From contig CAAEMT010000063.1 in the NCBI GenBank assembly GCA_900757145.1, positions 1-64,000 of the forward strand: DNA of 64,000 bases, given 5' to 3'. The notes beneath the pieces were generated by a model. It was not told the DNA's origin, made no database searches, and worked only from the letters and a program-made list of their open reading frames with translations. A program made the translations under genes and the position numbers. The stretch is from Lachnospiraceae bacterium. Lineage in GTDB: Bacteria > Bacillota > Clostridia > Lachnospirales > Lachnospiraceae. This document shows, one piece after another, positions 16,406 through 25,128 of the stretch (the stretch's first letter is position 1; every line of letters starts with the position of its first letter).

Positions 16406-18118
16406 CTATCTGTGGGCATATTCTGTTGTATTTTCATGTCCTGCAATCTGCCGCGCCATCGTCTCTGCCTTTTCAATGATAGAATCCTCAAAGCCCATCA
16501 GATGAAGCAGACGGATCGCATTGCGTGTCATTGCACGCCCTTCTTTGAGCAGATAATCAAAGGTGATCTGCTCATCCGTGACTTCCTCCTCAAAATGACA
16601 ATTGCGGAAAACATCCTCCAGAATATAAGTCAGCTCAATATCGTGCGTAGCAGCCATACATAGCAGGCGTTTTTCTGCCATATACAAAAGTATCTGAGAG
16701 GAAGCAGCGATACGCTCCACCGTATTCGTCCCGCGCAGCACCTCATCTACACAGCAAAATACCGGAATCTCTCCCTCTATCCTGTCAAGAATCCTCTTGA
16801 GGGAGCGGATCTCTACCATATAATAGCTCTCCTCACTGACCAGATCATCACGCAGCGCCATAGAAGTAAATACCCTAAACCTGCACGCCTCATAGGAAGA
16901 TGCAAGCACTGTATGGACGGTCTGGGCCAGTATGATCTGCAGCGCAGCCGTTTTGAGAAACGTTGATTTTCCGGATGCGTTTGATCCGGTCAGCAAAAGG
17001 CTTTTGTCAAGCTCGATGGAATTCGGTACCGGATCTGAAATAAGCGGATGATACATACGCTCTGCGTGAAAATACGGCGTCTGCGCTTCGCGAAATACAG
17101 GAACCGTATGCTCAGGATAAAGATGGCGGAATGATGCCACTGCGATCGCCGCCTCAATACGTCCGATCTCGTCCACCAGATATTCAAATTCCGGCAGATG
17201 TTTTATGATCTCCTTTACTACAGTTTTAAACTGTATCAGGTCGATATGGAACAGATTATTCAGATAAATAAAAAGTGTCTGTTCCAGTCCTCCGCCCTGC
17301 TGCTCCCCGGCAACCAGCAGCGTCATATTGCGCCGCAGCCTGCCAAATGACGACACTGCCTTTTTCAATCGTTCCTCCGGCAAATGGTAAATCTTCATTT
17401 TACCTATCTGTTCCGCCGCTTTAAGCACCTTTTCAATCGCAATACAGGAGATAATATATGGAGCAATCGGACGCTTATAATGCTCATACGTCCCTATACT
17501 TATGCCAAATGCCGCAAGAAGCATTAAAATGCCTGCCTCAGGGCGCAGCAGCAGAACGCCCGCCGAAAAGAAAACAAGAGCAATCATGCCGAAATGGATG
17601 AGATTGCTTCCGCTGTCAACATCCGCCAGATCATATACATAATCAAACACCGAATTTCTTCCTGTTTTTCCTATTTTTGCAAAAAAGTACTCCAGTTCCT
17701 CCCGCTCTTTTTCATGAGCGTCAAGCCATGTCACAAGCTCCTCAAATTCTTGCTGCGCTCCTTCCTCCATCTGAGGTGTCCGCAGCATGTAATATAAATA
17801 GCTCTCTCCCAGAAAGGAGCGTGTATGATTCATCTGCGCGAATATTCTGTCCATGTCAAGATCATTCCATGTAATATCGTCAATCTGAAACTGATCTGTC
17901 CGCTTATTCAGATAATAATGGCTGATGCAGTCAAACTCTGTCGGATCGTATTCACGCTCCGGCTCCTGCCCCCATTCCCTTCGTATTTTATTCATCAGCA
18001 TTTTCCTGTATCTGTACCTGTTGTACAGGATCACTGCCGCAAATACAACGATCACCGTTCCTGTGATCGCTGCCGCCATCAAAAGCTGTGCCATTCCGTA
18101 ATTATCGTATCCGCTCAT
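16406..18118 (-). CDS. Membrane-anchored MutS-like ATPase
   Basis: 570 residues from ATG 18118, behind GGAGG and one base after the acetyltransferase stop. An N-terminal membrane segment (about 8-30, LLMAAAITGTVIVVFAAVIL) plus a second hydrophobic pair (about 175-215) precede a MutS-type core and ATPase: Walker A TGSNASGKSTFLK, Walker B VDEVLRGTNTVER, and the histidine switch AATHDIELTY. The mismatch-recognition domain and the Smr nuclease of MutS2 are absent. Related to the membrane MutS-like proteins common in Clostridia, whose role is not established. Unlikely to be the mismatch-repair MutS. Translationally coupled to the GNAT gene. Confidence 0.87.
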   Translation of the reverse strand: MSGYDNYGMAQLLMAAAITGTVIVVFAAVILYNRYRYRKMLMNKIRREWGQEPEREYDPTEFDCISHYYLNKRTDQFQIDDITWNDLDMDRIFAQMNHTRSFLGESYLYYMLRTPQMEEGAQQEFEELVTWLDAHEKEREELEYFFAKIGKTGRNSVFDYVYDLADVDSGSNLIHFGMIALVFFSAGVLLLRPEAGILMLLAAFGISIGTYEHYKRPIAPYIISCIAIEKVLKAAEQIGKMKIYHLPEERLKKAVSSFGRLRRNMTLLVAGEQQGGGLEQTLFIYLNNLFHIDLIQFKTVVKEIIKHLPEFEYLVDEIGRIEAAIAVASFRHLYPEHTVPVFREAQTPYFHAERMYHPLISDPVPNSIELDKSLLLTGSNASGKSTFLKTAALQIILAQTVHTVLASSYEACRFRVFTSMALRDDLVSEESYYMVEIRSLKRILDRIEGEIPVFCCVDEVLRGTNTVERIAASSQILLYMAEKRLLCMAATHDIELTYILEDVFRNCHFEEEVTDEQITFDYLLKEGRAMTRNAIRLLHLMGFEDSIIEKAETMARQIAGHENTTEYAHR

Positions 18119-18119
18119 A

Positions 18120-18881
18120 TCATGCCTCCAAAACATACACGGTGTACGCGCCTGCCGGATGATAGCCAAGCTTCTGCGCAAGATGCGCCGATATGGAATT
18201 TTGGGCATCCCAGCTTGGATACAGACCGCGCTTTATGCACTCTAGGATCAGCTTTGCCCCGCATACAGATGCAAGTCCCCGTCTTCTGTATCCGTCTTTC
18301 GTCACGATCTCCACTTCAATTCCGCCACGATATGCAGAATAGGACGAAGCACCCGCCACAGGCTCTCCATCCTTCAGTGCCACGATGCCGATCGCGTATT
18401 TCGCAAACATTTCATAATCGCTAAAATTTGCCACCCAATCGGAACACCAGTCTATTTGACGGCATTTGTCAAACAGTGATCTTTCAATCATACACAGCTC
18501 ATACTCCGGCGAAAGTGAAGAGACGATCCCATTTAATTTTTCTTCGTCAAATACTCCCTTTTCTTTTTTCAGCGCATATCTCTGTGACTTTTTCATCCTT
18601 ATGCCCCCGACCGTCTTTATCACAGCCTCCCATTCTTCATTTTGGGGCACAAATATCATCCCTGCCTTACTTCTGTTCATCTGAAACTCCACAAGTCCGG
18701 CGTCCGCTCTTCCCGCAAAATAACAGAAATCTCCAAGCGAGGTCATCGCTGCCAACGGATGCTGCGCGCTGTCTGCGTACACCTCTCCCATAACCTTTTG
18801 CAGACACGACCAGATTGTTGTCTCCTGCCAGTCGCCAAACAACGCCCTTACTTTTTCCGTATCTTCTATCCTGACTGCCAT
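18120..18881 (-). CDS. GNAT acetyltransferase (PF12746-like)
   Basis: 253 residues from ATG 18881, preceded by GGGAGG; longer in-frame starts lack a ribosome site. The C-terminal GNAT core shows the acetyl-CoA loop motif YRRRGLASVCGAKLI, then SWDAQNSISAHLAQKLGY. The N-terminal 130 residues are typical of the GNAT_acetyltran family. The substrate is unknown. The MutS-like gene starts one base after its stop, so they are expressed together, although no functional link is known. A minus-strand TATAAT at 18966-18971 is a candidate -10. Confidence 0.85.
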   Translation of the reverse strand: MAVRIEDTEKVRALFGDWQETTIWSCLQKVMGEVYADSAQHPLAAMTSLGDFCYFAGRADAGLVEFQMNRSKAGMIFVPQNEEWEAVIKTVGGIRMKKSQRYALKKEKGVFDEEKLNGIVSSLSPEYELCMIERSLFDKCRQIDWCSDWVANFSDYEMFAKYAIGIVALKDGEPVAGASSYSAYRGGIEVEIVTKDGYRRRGLASVCGAKLILECIKRGLYPSWDAQNSISAHLAQKLGYHPAGAYTVYVLEA

Positions 18882-19003
18882 ATATCCTCCCAAAATCTGA
18901 TATTTACTGTAACTGTTTCTTCTTTGCCGCCGCGTAACATAGCCGCCACAGCAAAATTTTGTTCCATTATACGCCCTTTTGCTGATCATTTCCAGAAAAA
19001 TAT

Positions 19004-19032
19004 TTGACTCTATCCTTTTATGTGTGTATAAT
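19004..19032 (+). promoter_or_regulatory. Sigma-A promoter of the substrate-binding protein gene
   Basis: -35 TTGACT, 17-bp spacer, -10 TATAAT, about 90 bp upstream of the start. One mismatch in total. Confidence 0.8.
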
Positions 19033-19126
19033 TTTATCATATTAAACTTGTGGAGAGTTGAAGTACAGAGCGATCCGTCAAGCATTTTTTTCACTTATTA
19101 TCACTGAAAAACGGGAGGAAATGATC

Positions 19127-20104
19127 ATGAAAAAACGCCAGTTCGCGCTGCTTGTCGCAGCCGTGCTCACCGTAAATACAATCGCCGTATGCTCTGCAGA
19201 TGAAAGCAGCGCTGATCAGACGTTCACAGTCGGCATCTGCCAGTATGTGCAACATCAGGCGCTCGACCTTGCCACTCAGGGCTTTCAGGATGCGCTCACG
19301 GAAGCGCTCGGCGACCGCATTGAATTCGCTGTAAGCAATGCGCAGGGGGACTCCAATACGTGCGCTACTATTATAAACGGATTCGTTTCACAGGACGTTG
19401 ATCTCATTCTCGCAAATGCAACTACCGCTTTGCAGGCTGCCGTAACTGCAACGGCTGATATTCCGATTCTCGGAACCTCCGTTACAGAGTACGGCGCGGC
19501 TTTGCAGCTTGACGATTTTCACGGCACTGTCGGCGGAAACATCTCCGGCACCTCCGATCTCGCCCCGCTTGACGAACAGGCTGCCATGGTAAAGGAGCTT
19601 TTTCCTGACGCGAAAACAGTCGGGCTTCTCTACTGTTCTGCCGAGCCAAACTCTCAATATCAGATAGAAGTTGTCTTATCAGAGCTTGAAAAGCTTGGTT
19701 TTACAAGCGAGATCTATACGTTTGCCGACTCCTACGACATATCGGCTGTCACAATGAACGCCGCCGCACAGTGTGATGTTATCTATGTTCCTACAGACAA
19801 CATGGCTGCCTCAAATGCAGAACTTATCTCGAACATCTGTGTTCCGGCTAGAGTCCCCGTCATCACAGGAGAAGAAAACACCTGTATGAGCTGCGGCATC
19901 GCAACCTTTTCAATTGACTATTACGACCTTGGCTATACGACAGGACGGATGGCAGTCCGCATCCTTGACGGTGGCGAAGATATTTCCACGATGCCGATCG
20001 AATACGCCTCTGCTTTTGCCAAAAGATACAATCCTCAGATCTGTAAAGAGCTGGACGTCACACCGCCGTCCGATTACATTCCGCTGGATACAGAAGAATC
20101 CTAA
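19127..20104 (+). CDS. Orphan ABC substrate-binding protein (PF04392 type)
   Basis: 325 residues from ATG 19127 (GGGAGG eight bases upstream). A signal peptide of about 24 residues ends near AVCSADES; the Cys is preceded by Val, a poor lipobox. The mature part has two Rossmann-like lobes with the family phrases VGICQYVQHQALD, AVSNAQGD, LGTSVTEYGAA, VGLLYCSAEPNS and the conserved VPVITGEEN. Relatives bind aromatic amino acids or other small ligands and usually sit next to a permease and ATPase. Here both are absent; neighbours are convergent or divergent. It may use a transporter elsewhere or act as an extracellular sensor. Confidence 0.88.
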   Translation: MKKRQFALLVAAVLTVNTIAVCSADESSADQTFTVGICQYVQHQALDLATQGFQDALTEALGDRIEFAVSNAQGDSNTCATIINGFVSQDVDLILANATTALQAAVTATADIPILGTSVTEYGAALQLDDFHGTVGGNISGTSDLAPLDEQAAMVKELFPDAKTVGLLYCSAEPNSQYQIEVVLSELEKLGFTSEIYTFADSYDISAVTMNAAAQCDVIYVPTDNMAASNAELISNICVPARVPVITGEENTCMSCGIATFSIDYYDLGYTTGRMAVRILDGGEDISTMPIEYASAFAKRYNPQICKELDVTPPSDYIPLDTEES

Positions 20105-20108
20105 CTTT

Positions 20109-20163
20109 TGTGTCATGGAAAGATTTTCGCGCGTTAGTATGACAAGTTCTTTCCTATGGCATA
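20109..20163 (-). repeat. Terminator-adjacent hairpin repeat, copy A
   Basis: A 55-bp imperfect palindrome with arms TGTCATGGAAAGA and its partner TTCTTTCCTATGGCA. It aligns over its full length with the elements at 29461-29514 and 36970-37024. On the minus strand it directly follows the U-run of the yitT terminator; on the plus strand it begins 4 bp after the substrate-binding protein stop. Confidence 0.7.
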
Positions 20164-20167
20164 GTAT

Positions 20168-20222
20168 AAAATCCCCCGCCGGGAAGCATATCGCTCTGAT
20201 ATACTTCCCGACAGGGGATTTC
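20168..20222. terminator. Bidirectional terminator between SBP gene and yitT
   Basis: Long stem with arms AAATCCCCC...CGGGAAGCATATC and GATATACTTCCCG...GGGGATTT, with T-rich flanks on both strands. It separates two converging genes. Confidence 0.88.
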
Positions 20223-20245
20223 TTTGTCTGCCAATATTTCTTTAT

Positions 20246-21115
20246 CTACCTGTATTTCTTTTTCATTGAAAATCCGCGTCCGCGCACCTCGCTGACACGG
20301 CTTACCACCATCAGACTGTCCGGATCAATATCATGGACGATCTTTTCTATCCGCGGCAGCTCCCGATTGGAGATCACGCTGAATACCATCTGCGTCTGCT
20401 TACACAGATAACCGCTCTCGGCATGGAGCATCGTCACCCCTCTGTCCAATCCCTGAAGGATCGCCTGCCGTATCTGCTCGTGATACTTACTTACCACCTT
20501 CACCTCTGTCTTTGTCGTACCGATCAGCAGCAGCTTATCCAGCACAAAGGTATAGACCAGCATAAGAACGATACCGTAGAGCACCTTTTCCGGAGGATTG
20601 TACACCGCCTGAAACAGCAGGATCACGAAATCGAAAATGTACAGCCCTGCCGATACCGGAATCCGGAAATAATGATTCAGCACAAGCGGCGGGATGTCCA
20701 TTCCTCCTGTCGACGCGCCTGCCCGAATCACCAGACCGAGCGACAGACCGATACCAAGACCTGAAAACAACGTACACAGCCACAGATCCTCTGTCAAAAC
20801 CACATCGCCCAGCAGCCTGTTCAGTATCTCAAGAAAAATCGGATACGCAAACGTACTGATGATCGTCGTTACTGCGAATTTTTTTCCCAGAACCATAAGA
20901 CCGACTAACAGCATCACGATATTAAACACAAGTACAAAATAGGAGATCGGTATCCCGAAGGCATGATTGACGGCAAGCGCAATGCCCGTCGTTCCTCCGG
21001 TCATCAGATCGGCCGGCATCAAAAACAGCTTGACGGTCAGCGCATAAAGAATATTTCCCAGAATCACAAGAAACAGTGAAAATGATCTGCGTACGGTAAA
21101 TAGATTGTTACTCAT
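20246..21115 (-). CDS. YitT-family membrane protein (DUF161/DUF2179)
   Basis: 289 residues, ATG 21115 behind AGGAGAAAATT. Five or six membrane segments in the first 190 residues with family phrases MPADLMTGGTTGIAL and RAGASTGGMDIPPLV. The C-terminal soluble DUF2179 domain (about 205-285) includes GVTMLHAESGY. Role unknown; the glycine-rich membrane repeats suggest a transporter or channel. A hairpin with a minus-strand T-run lies in its leader (21198-21231). Confidence 0.92.
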   Translation of the reverse strand: MSNNLFTVRRSFSLFLVILGNILYALTVKLFLMPADLMTGGTTGIALAVNHAFGIPISYFVLVFNIVMLLVGLMVLGKKFAVTTIISTFAYPIFLEILNRLLGDVVLTEDLWLCTLFSGLGIGLSLGLVIRAGASTGGMDIPPLVLNHYFRIPVSAGLYIFDFVILLFQAVYNPPEKVLYGIVLMLVYTFVLDKLLLIGTTKTEVKVVSKYHEQIRQAILQGLDRGVTMLHAESGYLCKQTQMVFSVISNRELPRIEKIVHDIDPDSLMVVSRVSEVRGRGFSMKKKYR

Positions 21116-21197
21116 AATTTTCTCCTTTTTATCGCGTCATCTCTGCATCTCTTTTCTGCTTTAGCACAGCAACGATTTTTTCCTGACGCAAAAACAC

Positions 21198-21231
21198 GCC
21201 TGTCAGAAACGCTTTCCTGACAGACGTGGAT
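21198..21231 (-). terminator. Hairpin with T-run in the leader of yitT
   Basis: Arms CACG-CTGTCAG and CTGACAG-CGTG close over about ten bases. On the minus strand the stem is followed by GTTTTTGCG. It lies 82 bp upstream of yitT, so it may be an attenuator in the yitT leader rather than an operon end. Confidence 0.55.
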
Positions 21232-21295
21232 CGAGGCTTTGCCCAATACATTTTTTATTTTACTATACCGTCCGCAAAATAGCAATACATTTTAC

Positions 21296-21323
21296 TTGCA
21301 AATATACGCCAATGTTATATAAT
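21296..21323 (+). promoter_or_regulatory. Promoter of the phospholipase D-type gene
   Basis: -35 TTGCAA, 16-bp spacer, -10 TATAAT, ending 27 bp before the start codon. Confidence 0.65.
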
Positions 21324-21350
21324 ACTTAAAAATATCTGGAGGTGTTATGC

Positions 21351-22814
21351 TTGAATCATAAAGAATCATCAAAACCGCAGGATACACAGTTACAGAAAAA
21401 AAAGAAAAAGACGCGCCGCCGCGCCGTCCTTCTGCTTCTGCTTGTATTCTTTTTATATCTGGGCATCGGTGCAATAGCGCCTTTTACAAAACAGCCTGAG
21501 GTATCAAAAACGACAAAGGAATCCTTTAACCCAGACGACTACACAGGTTCCGGAGACGGACCGGACCGCGCCCGTATCATCAAGGACAATAAAGAGGCTC
21601 TTGATACAAGATTGCAGATGATCCGTCATGCAAAAGAGAGCATTGTCATGTCTACGTTTGATTTCCGTACTGACGAGGCAGGAAAGGATCTTCTCGCGCT
21701 GCTGCTTGACGCCGCAGACCGCGGCGTATCTGTAGAAATTTTCGCAGACGGCTTTAATTCATGGGTAAGAATGGAAGGAAATGAATATTTCTACGCGCTT
21801 TCCTCCCATCCGAACGTGACGATCACGCTTTATAATAAGATCAATCCGCTGAAGCCGTGGACGATCATGGGACGCATGCATGACAAGTATCTGGTCATTG
21901 ACGAGACTGCATACGTGCTCGGCGGCCGCAATGCATTCGGCTATTTTCTCGGCGATTACAAGGGGCACAAAAACTATGACTGGGACGTTCTCGTATACAA
22001 TACGGGTTCAAACGACAGCTCCCTGTATCAGATCCTTTCCTATTTCAGAACCATTACCGCCGAAAAATGCTGCTCCGTTTTCCATGATAAACCGTCGCTT
22101 GCCAAGCGTTCCTCTGTAAAAAAAGCAGCCGATGAGCTCCGCGCCCGTGCAGAGCATCTCATGACAGAGAATCCGCAGCTTGATGCTAAAGCGTACGATT
22201 ATGAAGGAAAGACGGAAAAAACACATAAAATTTCCCTTTTACATAATCCGATCCATATTTTTGCAAAGGAACCTGTCGTATTCTATCAGCTCATGGAGCT
22301 TGCAAAGACTGCAAAGGAACGTGTAACGATCCACACGCCCTACGCCGTCTGCAACGATATGATGTACGATTCCTTTACCGAACTCGGAGAAAAAGCAGAG
22401 ATCATGTTTAACTCTGCCGCCAACAATGGAAATCTTTTCGCCGCCATTGATTATCTTCGCCAGAAACAAAAACTGCTCGATACGAATATGACAATCATGG
22501 AGTACGAAGGCGGCGTATCCTACCACGGAAAAACGATGGCGATCGATGATCATCTAGCGATCATCGGCTCATTCAACATGGATATGCGAAGCACTTATAT
22601 CGATACGGAGCTGATGCTCGTGATCCACAGCGAGGAGATCACAAAAGACCTGCGTGAAAAAATGAATGAGTATGAGAAATACGCAGCCGTCGCAGATACC
22701 GTCGATACATATCTCCCGTCCGAATCAGTGGAAATGAAGGAACTTCCTCCCAAAAAGCAGTTTGTCCGCAAGTGGTTCGGATGGCTGATGGACCGTGTGC
22801 GTTTCCTGTTCTGA
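21351..22814 (+). CDS. Phospholipase D-family protein, cardiolipin synthase-like
   Basis: 487 residues from TTG 21351, eight bases after GGAGG; the alternative GTG 21342 overlaps the ribosome site. A basic N-terminus and one membrane segment (about 24-46) precede two HKD catalytic repeats: MHDKYLVIDETAYVLGGRN (about 182) and YHGKTMAIDDHLAIIGSFN (about 400). Both have the full HxKxxxxD pattern with the following Gly-rich turn. It probably transfers phosphatidyl groups at the membrane. It differs from standard ClsA in having one N-terminal membrane segment, so the exact product is uncertain. Single-gene unit. Confidence 0.88.
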   Translation: MNHKESSKPQDTQLQKKKKKTRRRAVLLLLLVFFLYLGIGAIAPFTKQPEVSKTTKESFNPDDYTGSGDGPDRARIIKDNKEALDTRLQMIRHAKESIVMSTFDFRTDEAGKDLLALLLDAADRGVSVEIFADGFNSWVRMEGNEYFYALSSHPNVTITLYNKINPLKPWTIMGRMHDKYLVIDETAYVLGGRNAFGYFLGDYKGHKNYDWDVLVYNTGSNDSSLYQILSYFRTITAEKCCSVFHDKPSLAKRSSVKKAADELRARAEHLMTENPQLDAKAYDYEGKTEKTHKISLLHNPIHIFAKEPVVFYQLMELAKTAKERVTIHTPYAVCNDMMYDSFTELGEKAEIMFNSAANNGNLFAAIDYLRQKQKLLDTNMTIMEYEGGVSYHGKTMAIDDHLAIIGSFNMDMRSTYIDTELMLVIHSEEITKDLREKMNEYEKYAAVADTVDTYLPSESVEMKELPPKKQFVRKWFGWLMDRVRFLF

Positions 22815-22882
22815 CCATAGATTTTTCTACATATAAAACAAATAAAAATCATCAAAATTTTCTGGTATATTCAGTAAAACAG

Positions 22883-22891
22883 TGCTATACT
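22883..22891 (+). promoter_or_regulatory. Extended -10 promoter of the folate operon
   Basis: TGCTATACT: a TATACT box with TG one base upstream and no clear -35. It lies about 30 bp before the THF riboswitch, as expected for its transcription start. Confidence 0.55.
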
Positions 22892-22917
22892 GACGATACA
22901 GGTAAATAATATGCAAA

Positions 22918-23024
22918 ATAGGGTTTCATGCGTCAAGTGTTCCGTGAATGGGGAGTTGTCACAGAAACGAAAAACCGGCATATCTGCTATTGGTTTACGA
23001 TATGGAGCCCGCATCCGTTGCAAC
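22918..23024 (+). promoter_or_regulatory. Tetrahydrofolate (THF-I) riboswitch
   Basis: The leader carries the conserved THF-I segments in order: GCGTCAAGTG, GTGAATGGGGAGTTGTCAC, ACGAAA, and the closing GCATCCG. Their order and spacing match the folT/folE leader class. A terminator follows immediately and folE is the first gene, so binding of reduced folate should turn the folate operon off. Confidence 0.85.
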
Positions 23025-23036
23025 ATAAGATGGCTA

Positions 23037-23103
23037 CATCTCGATTGTGAAGGGATACTATTATTTATTCCGAATGCTCATTCACATCGGGATGTTTTTT
23101 TGT
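23037..23103 (+). terminator. Riboswitch-controlled terminator before folE
   Basis: Arms CATCTCGATTGTGAA and TTCACATCGGGATG pair around a 37-base loop and are followed by eight or more T residues. It sits between the THF aptamer and folE and is the probable expression platform. Confidence 0.8.
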
Positions 23104-23168
23104 TGGCATTTTTTAAATGTTCACACTGCTGTTGACATCCCGACAACACAAAAGGAGGTACAGACAGT

Positions 23169-23723
23169 ATGGATCACGAAAAAATCAAACAGGGCGTCCG
23201 TCTGATGCTTGAAGGCATCGGTGAGGATGTCAGCCGCGAAGGTCTTTTAGAGACACCGGACCGCATTGCACGTATGTGCAGCCAGATCTTCGGAGGACTT
23301 GAAGCAGATGCCGGAGAACACCTTCGCAAGCAGTTCCACGCCACATCGAATAATATTGTACTGGAAAAGGATATCACGTTCTATTCCGTATGCGAACACC
23401 ACCTTCTCCCCTTTTATGGCAAAGCACACGTAGCGTACATACCGAACGACCATGTGGCAGGGCTCAGCAAGCTCGCCCGTACAGTCGAGGTCTTTGCACG
23501 CCGCCCGCAGATTCAGGAAAATATGACGGCACAAATCGCAGATGCACTGGAAAAATACTTAGATCCAAAGGGCGTCATGGTCATGATCGAGGCAGAGCAT
23601 ATGTGTATGACGATGCGCGGCGTCCAGAAACCAGGCTCAAAGACAGTTACTACGATCGTTCGCGGCGCATTCGCAGAGGATCTCCAGCTGCAGCAATCAT
23701 TTTACCAGATGGTGCGGTCATGA
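23169..23723 (+). CDS. folE: GTP cyclohydrolase I
   Basis: 184 residues, ATG 23169 behind AAAGGAGGT. It converts GTP to 7,8-dihydroneopterin triphosphate, the first step of folate synthesis. Zinc ligands are visible as Cys and His in VCEHHLLPF and the Cys in HMCMTMRGV; the substrate-site motif [17 protein letters not shown] is intact. First gene of the operon under the THF riboswitch; its TGA overlaps the next gene's ATG (ATGA). Confidence 0.97.
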   Translation: MDHEKIKQGVRLMLEGIGEDVSREGLLETPDRIARMCSQIFGGLEADAGEHLRKQFHATSNNIVLEKDITFYSVCEHHLLPFYGKAHVAYIPNDHVAGLSKLARTVEVFARRPQIQENMTAQIADALEKYLDPKGVMVMIEAEHMCMTMRGVQKPGSKTVTTIVRGAFAEDLQLQQSFYQMVRS

Positions 23724-24295
23724 CTGCAAAACAGACTGTTCCCATTCCCGAAAAAATAAATCCTGCCTGCGCTATGGAGCGGATAGACCGTATCTGGAGA
23801 CACCCTGTCTATCAGGAGCATTTTCAGAATCTGCAGGAGACGGAGCGCACACGTGTATTCTGCCGCCACACGCTGATCCATTTTCTCGATACAGCAAGAA
23901 TCGCATACATCATCAATCTTGAGGAACAGCTCGGCATTGCAAAGGATATCATATACGCCGCCGCGCTGCTCCACGATATCGGACGATACCGCCAGATCGC
24001 AGACGGTACGCCGCACGATATTGCCGGAGCGCAGCTTTGCGGGCTTATTATGGAAGAATGCGGATTCACATCGTCAGAAACCAACCGCATAAAAAAAGCG
24101 ATAGCACATCACAGAGGCAGTAAAACGCTTCATACAGCGCCAAAGAGACCGGCAGACGCGCCACAGGAAGCCGCTGATCCGCTTCCCGAATTACTTCGCA
24201 GGGCAGACAAGCTCTCCCGCAGCTGCTTTGACTGCCCCGCTTCGGCCGCGTGCAACTGGCCGGAAGAAAAACGAAATCACCGTATACTCATCTGA
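23720..24295 (+). CDS. HD-domain phosphohydrolase in the folate operon
   Basis: 191 residues, ATG 23720 overlapping the folE stop. The HD fold is marked by [16 protein letters not shown], the metal pair in [10 protein letters not shown], a third His in [11 protein letters not shown] and a fourth in IAHHRGS. Near the C-terminus is a Cys-rich tail, [18 protein letters not shown], seen in this clostridial subgroup. The usual folate step between folE and folB, removal of pyrophosphate from dihydroneopterin triphosphate, has no other candidate here, so this protein may supply it. That role is inferred from position only; generic nucleotide hydrolysis is the alternative. Confidence 0.88.
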   Translation: MTAKQTVPIPEKINPACAMERIDRIWRHPVYQEHFQNLQETERTRVFCRHTLIHFLDTARIAYIINLEEQLGIAKDIIYAAALLHDIGRYRQIADGTPHDIAGAQLCGLIMEECGFTSSETNRIKKAIAHHRGSKTLHTAPKRPADAPQEAADPLPELLRRADKLSRSCFDCPASAACNWPEEKRNHRILI

Positions 24296-24313
24296 TAAAA
24301 GGGAGGTTGCATT

Positions 24314-25123
24314 ATGATCATAGGAAACAAAACCTTTGATACAAAAAATAAATGCTATATTATGGGAATCTTAAATGTTACGCCTGATTCCTTTTCAGAC
24401 GGCGGCAGATTCAACAATACAGATGCCGCACTGCGCCATGCAGAAGAAATGATTCAAGACGGTGCGGACATCATTGATATCGGCGGAGAGTCCACCCGCC
24501 CCGGACATCAGCAGATCACTGATGAGGAAGAAATACACCGTGTAGCTCCGGTCATTGAAGCAGTCAAAGCTCGTTTTGATGTACCCGTTTCGATCGATAC
24601 GTATAAAGGAGCCGTTGCCGAAGCGGCGCTTCGCTCAGGCGCCGATCTCGTCAATGATATCTGGGGCTTTAAGTATGACCCGCGTGTAGCAGAACTCACA
24701 GCCAGATACCATGCTGCCTGCTGTCTGATGCACAACCGCCATGAAGCCGTTTATCATGATTTTTTAGATGATGTGCTCTCTGATCTTCGCGAGTGTACAG
24801 CCATCGCAAAAAAAGCCGGTGTTCCAGATGACAAAATCATCCTTGATCCCGGCGTCGGTTTTGGAAAAACGCTCGATATGAACCTTTCCATTACAAATCA
24901 TGTGGATATGCTTGCAGAGCTAGGGTATCCGGTGCTTCTTGGCACCTCACGGAAATCCATGATCGGTCTGACGCTCGATCTTCCGTCCGATCAGCGTCTG
25001 GAAGGCACTCTCGCTACGACCGTCATCGGCATAATGAAAGGCTGCTCTTTTGTACGCGTACACGATGTAAAAGAAAACTTCCGCATCATAAAGATGACGG
25101 AAGCAATACTGCAAAGCAGGTGA
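24314..25123 (+). CDS. folP: Dihydropteroate synthase
   Basis: 269 residues, ATG 24314 behind GGGAGG. It joins 6-hydroxymethyl-dihydropterin diphosphate to p-aminobenzoate. Family motifs: MGILNVTPDSFSDGG, DIIDIGGESTRPG, VSIDTYK, NDIWG, DPGVGFGKT and LGTSRKSMIG. Full length, all loops present. Third gene of the folate operon. Confidence 0.97.
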   Translation: MIIGNKTFDTKNKCYIMGILNVTPDSFSDGGRFNNTDAALRHAEEMIQDGADIIDIGGESTRPGHQQITDEEEIHRVAPVIEAVKARFDVPVSIDTYKGAVAEAALRSGADLVNDIWGFKYDPRVAELTARYHAACCLMHNRHEAVYHDFLDDVLSDLRECTAIAKKAGVPDDKIILDPGVGFGKTLDMNLSITNHVDMLAELGYPVLLGTSRKSMIGLTLDLPSDQRLEGTLATTVIGIMKGCSFVRVHDVKENFRIIKMTEAILQSR

Positions 25124-25128
25124 GAAAA

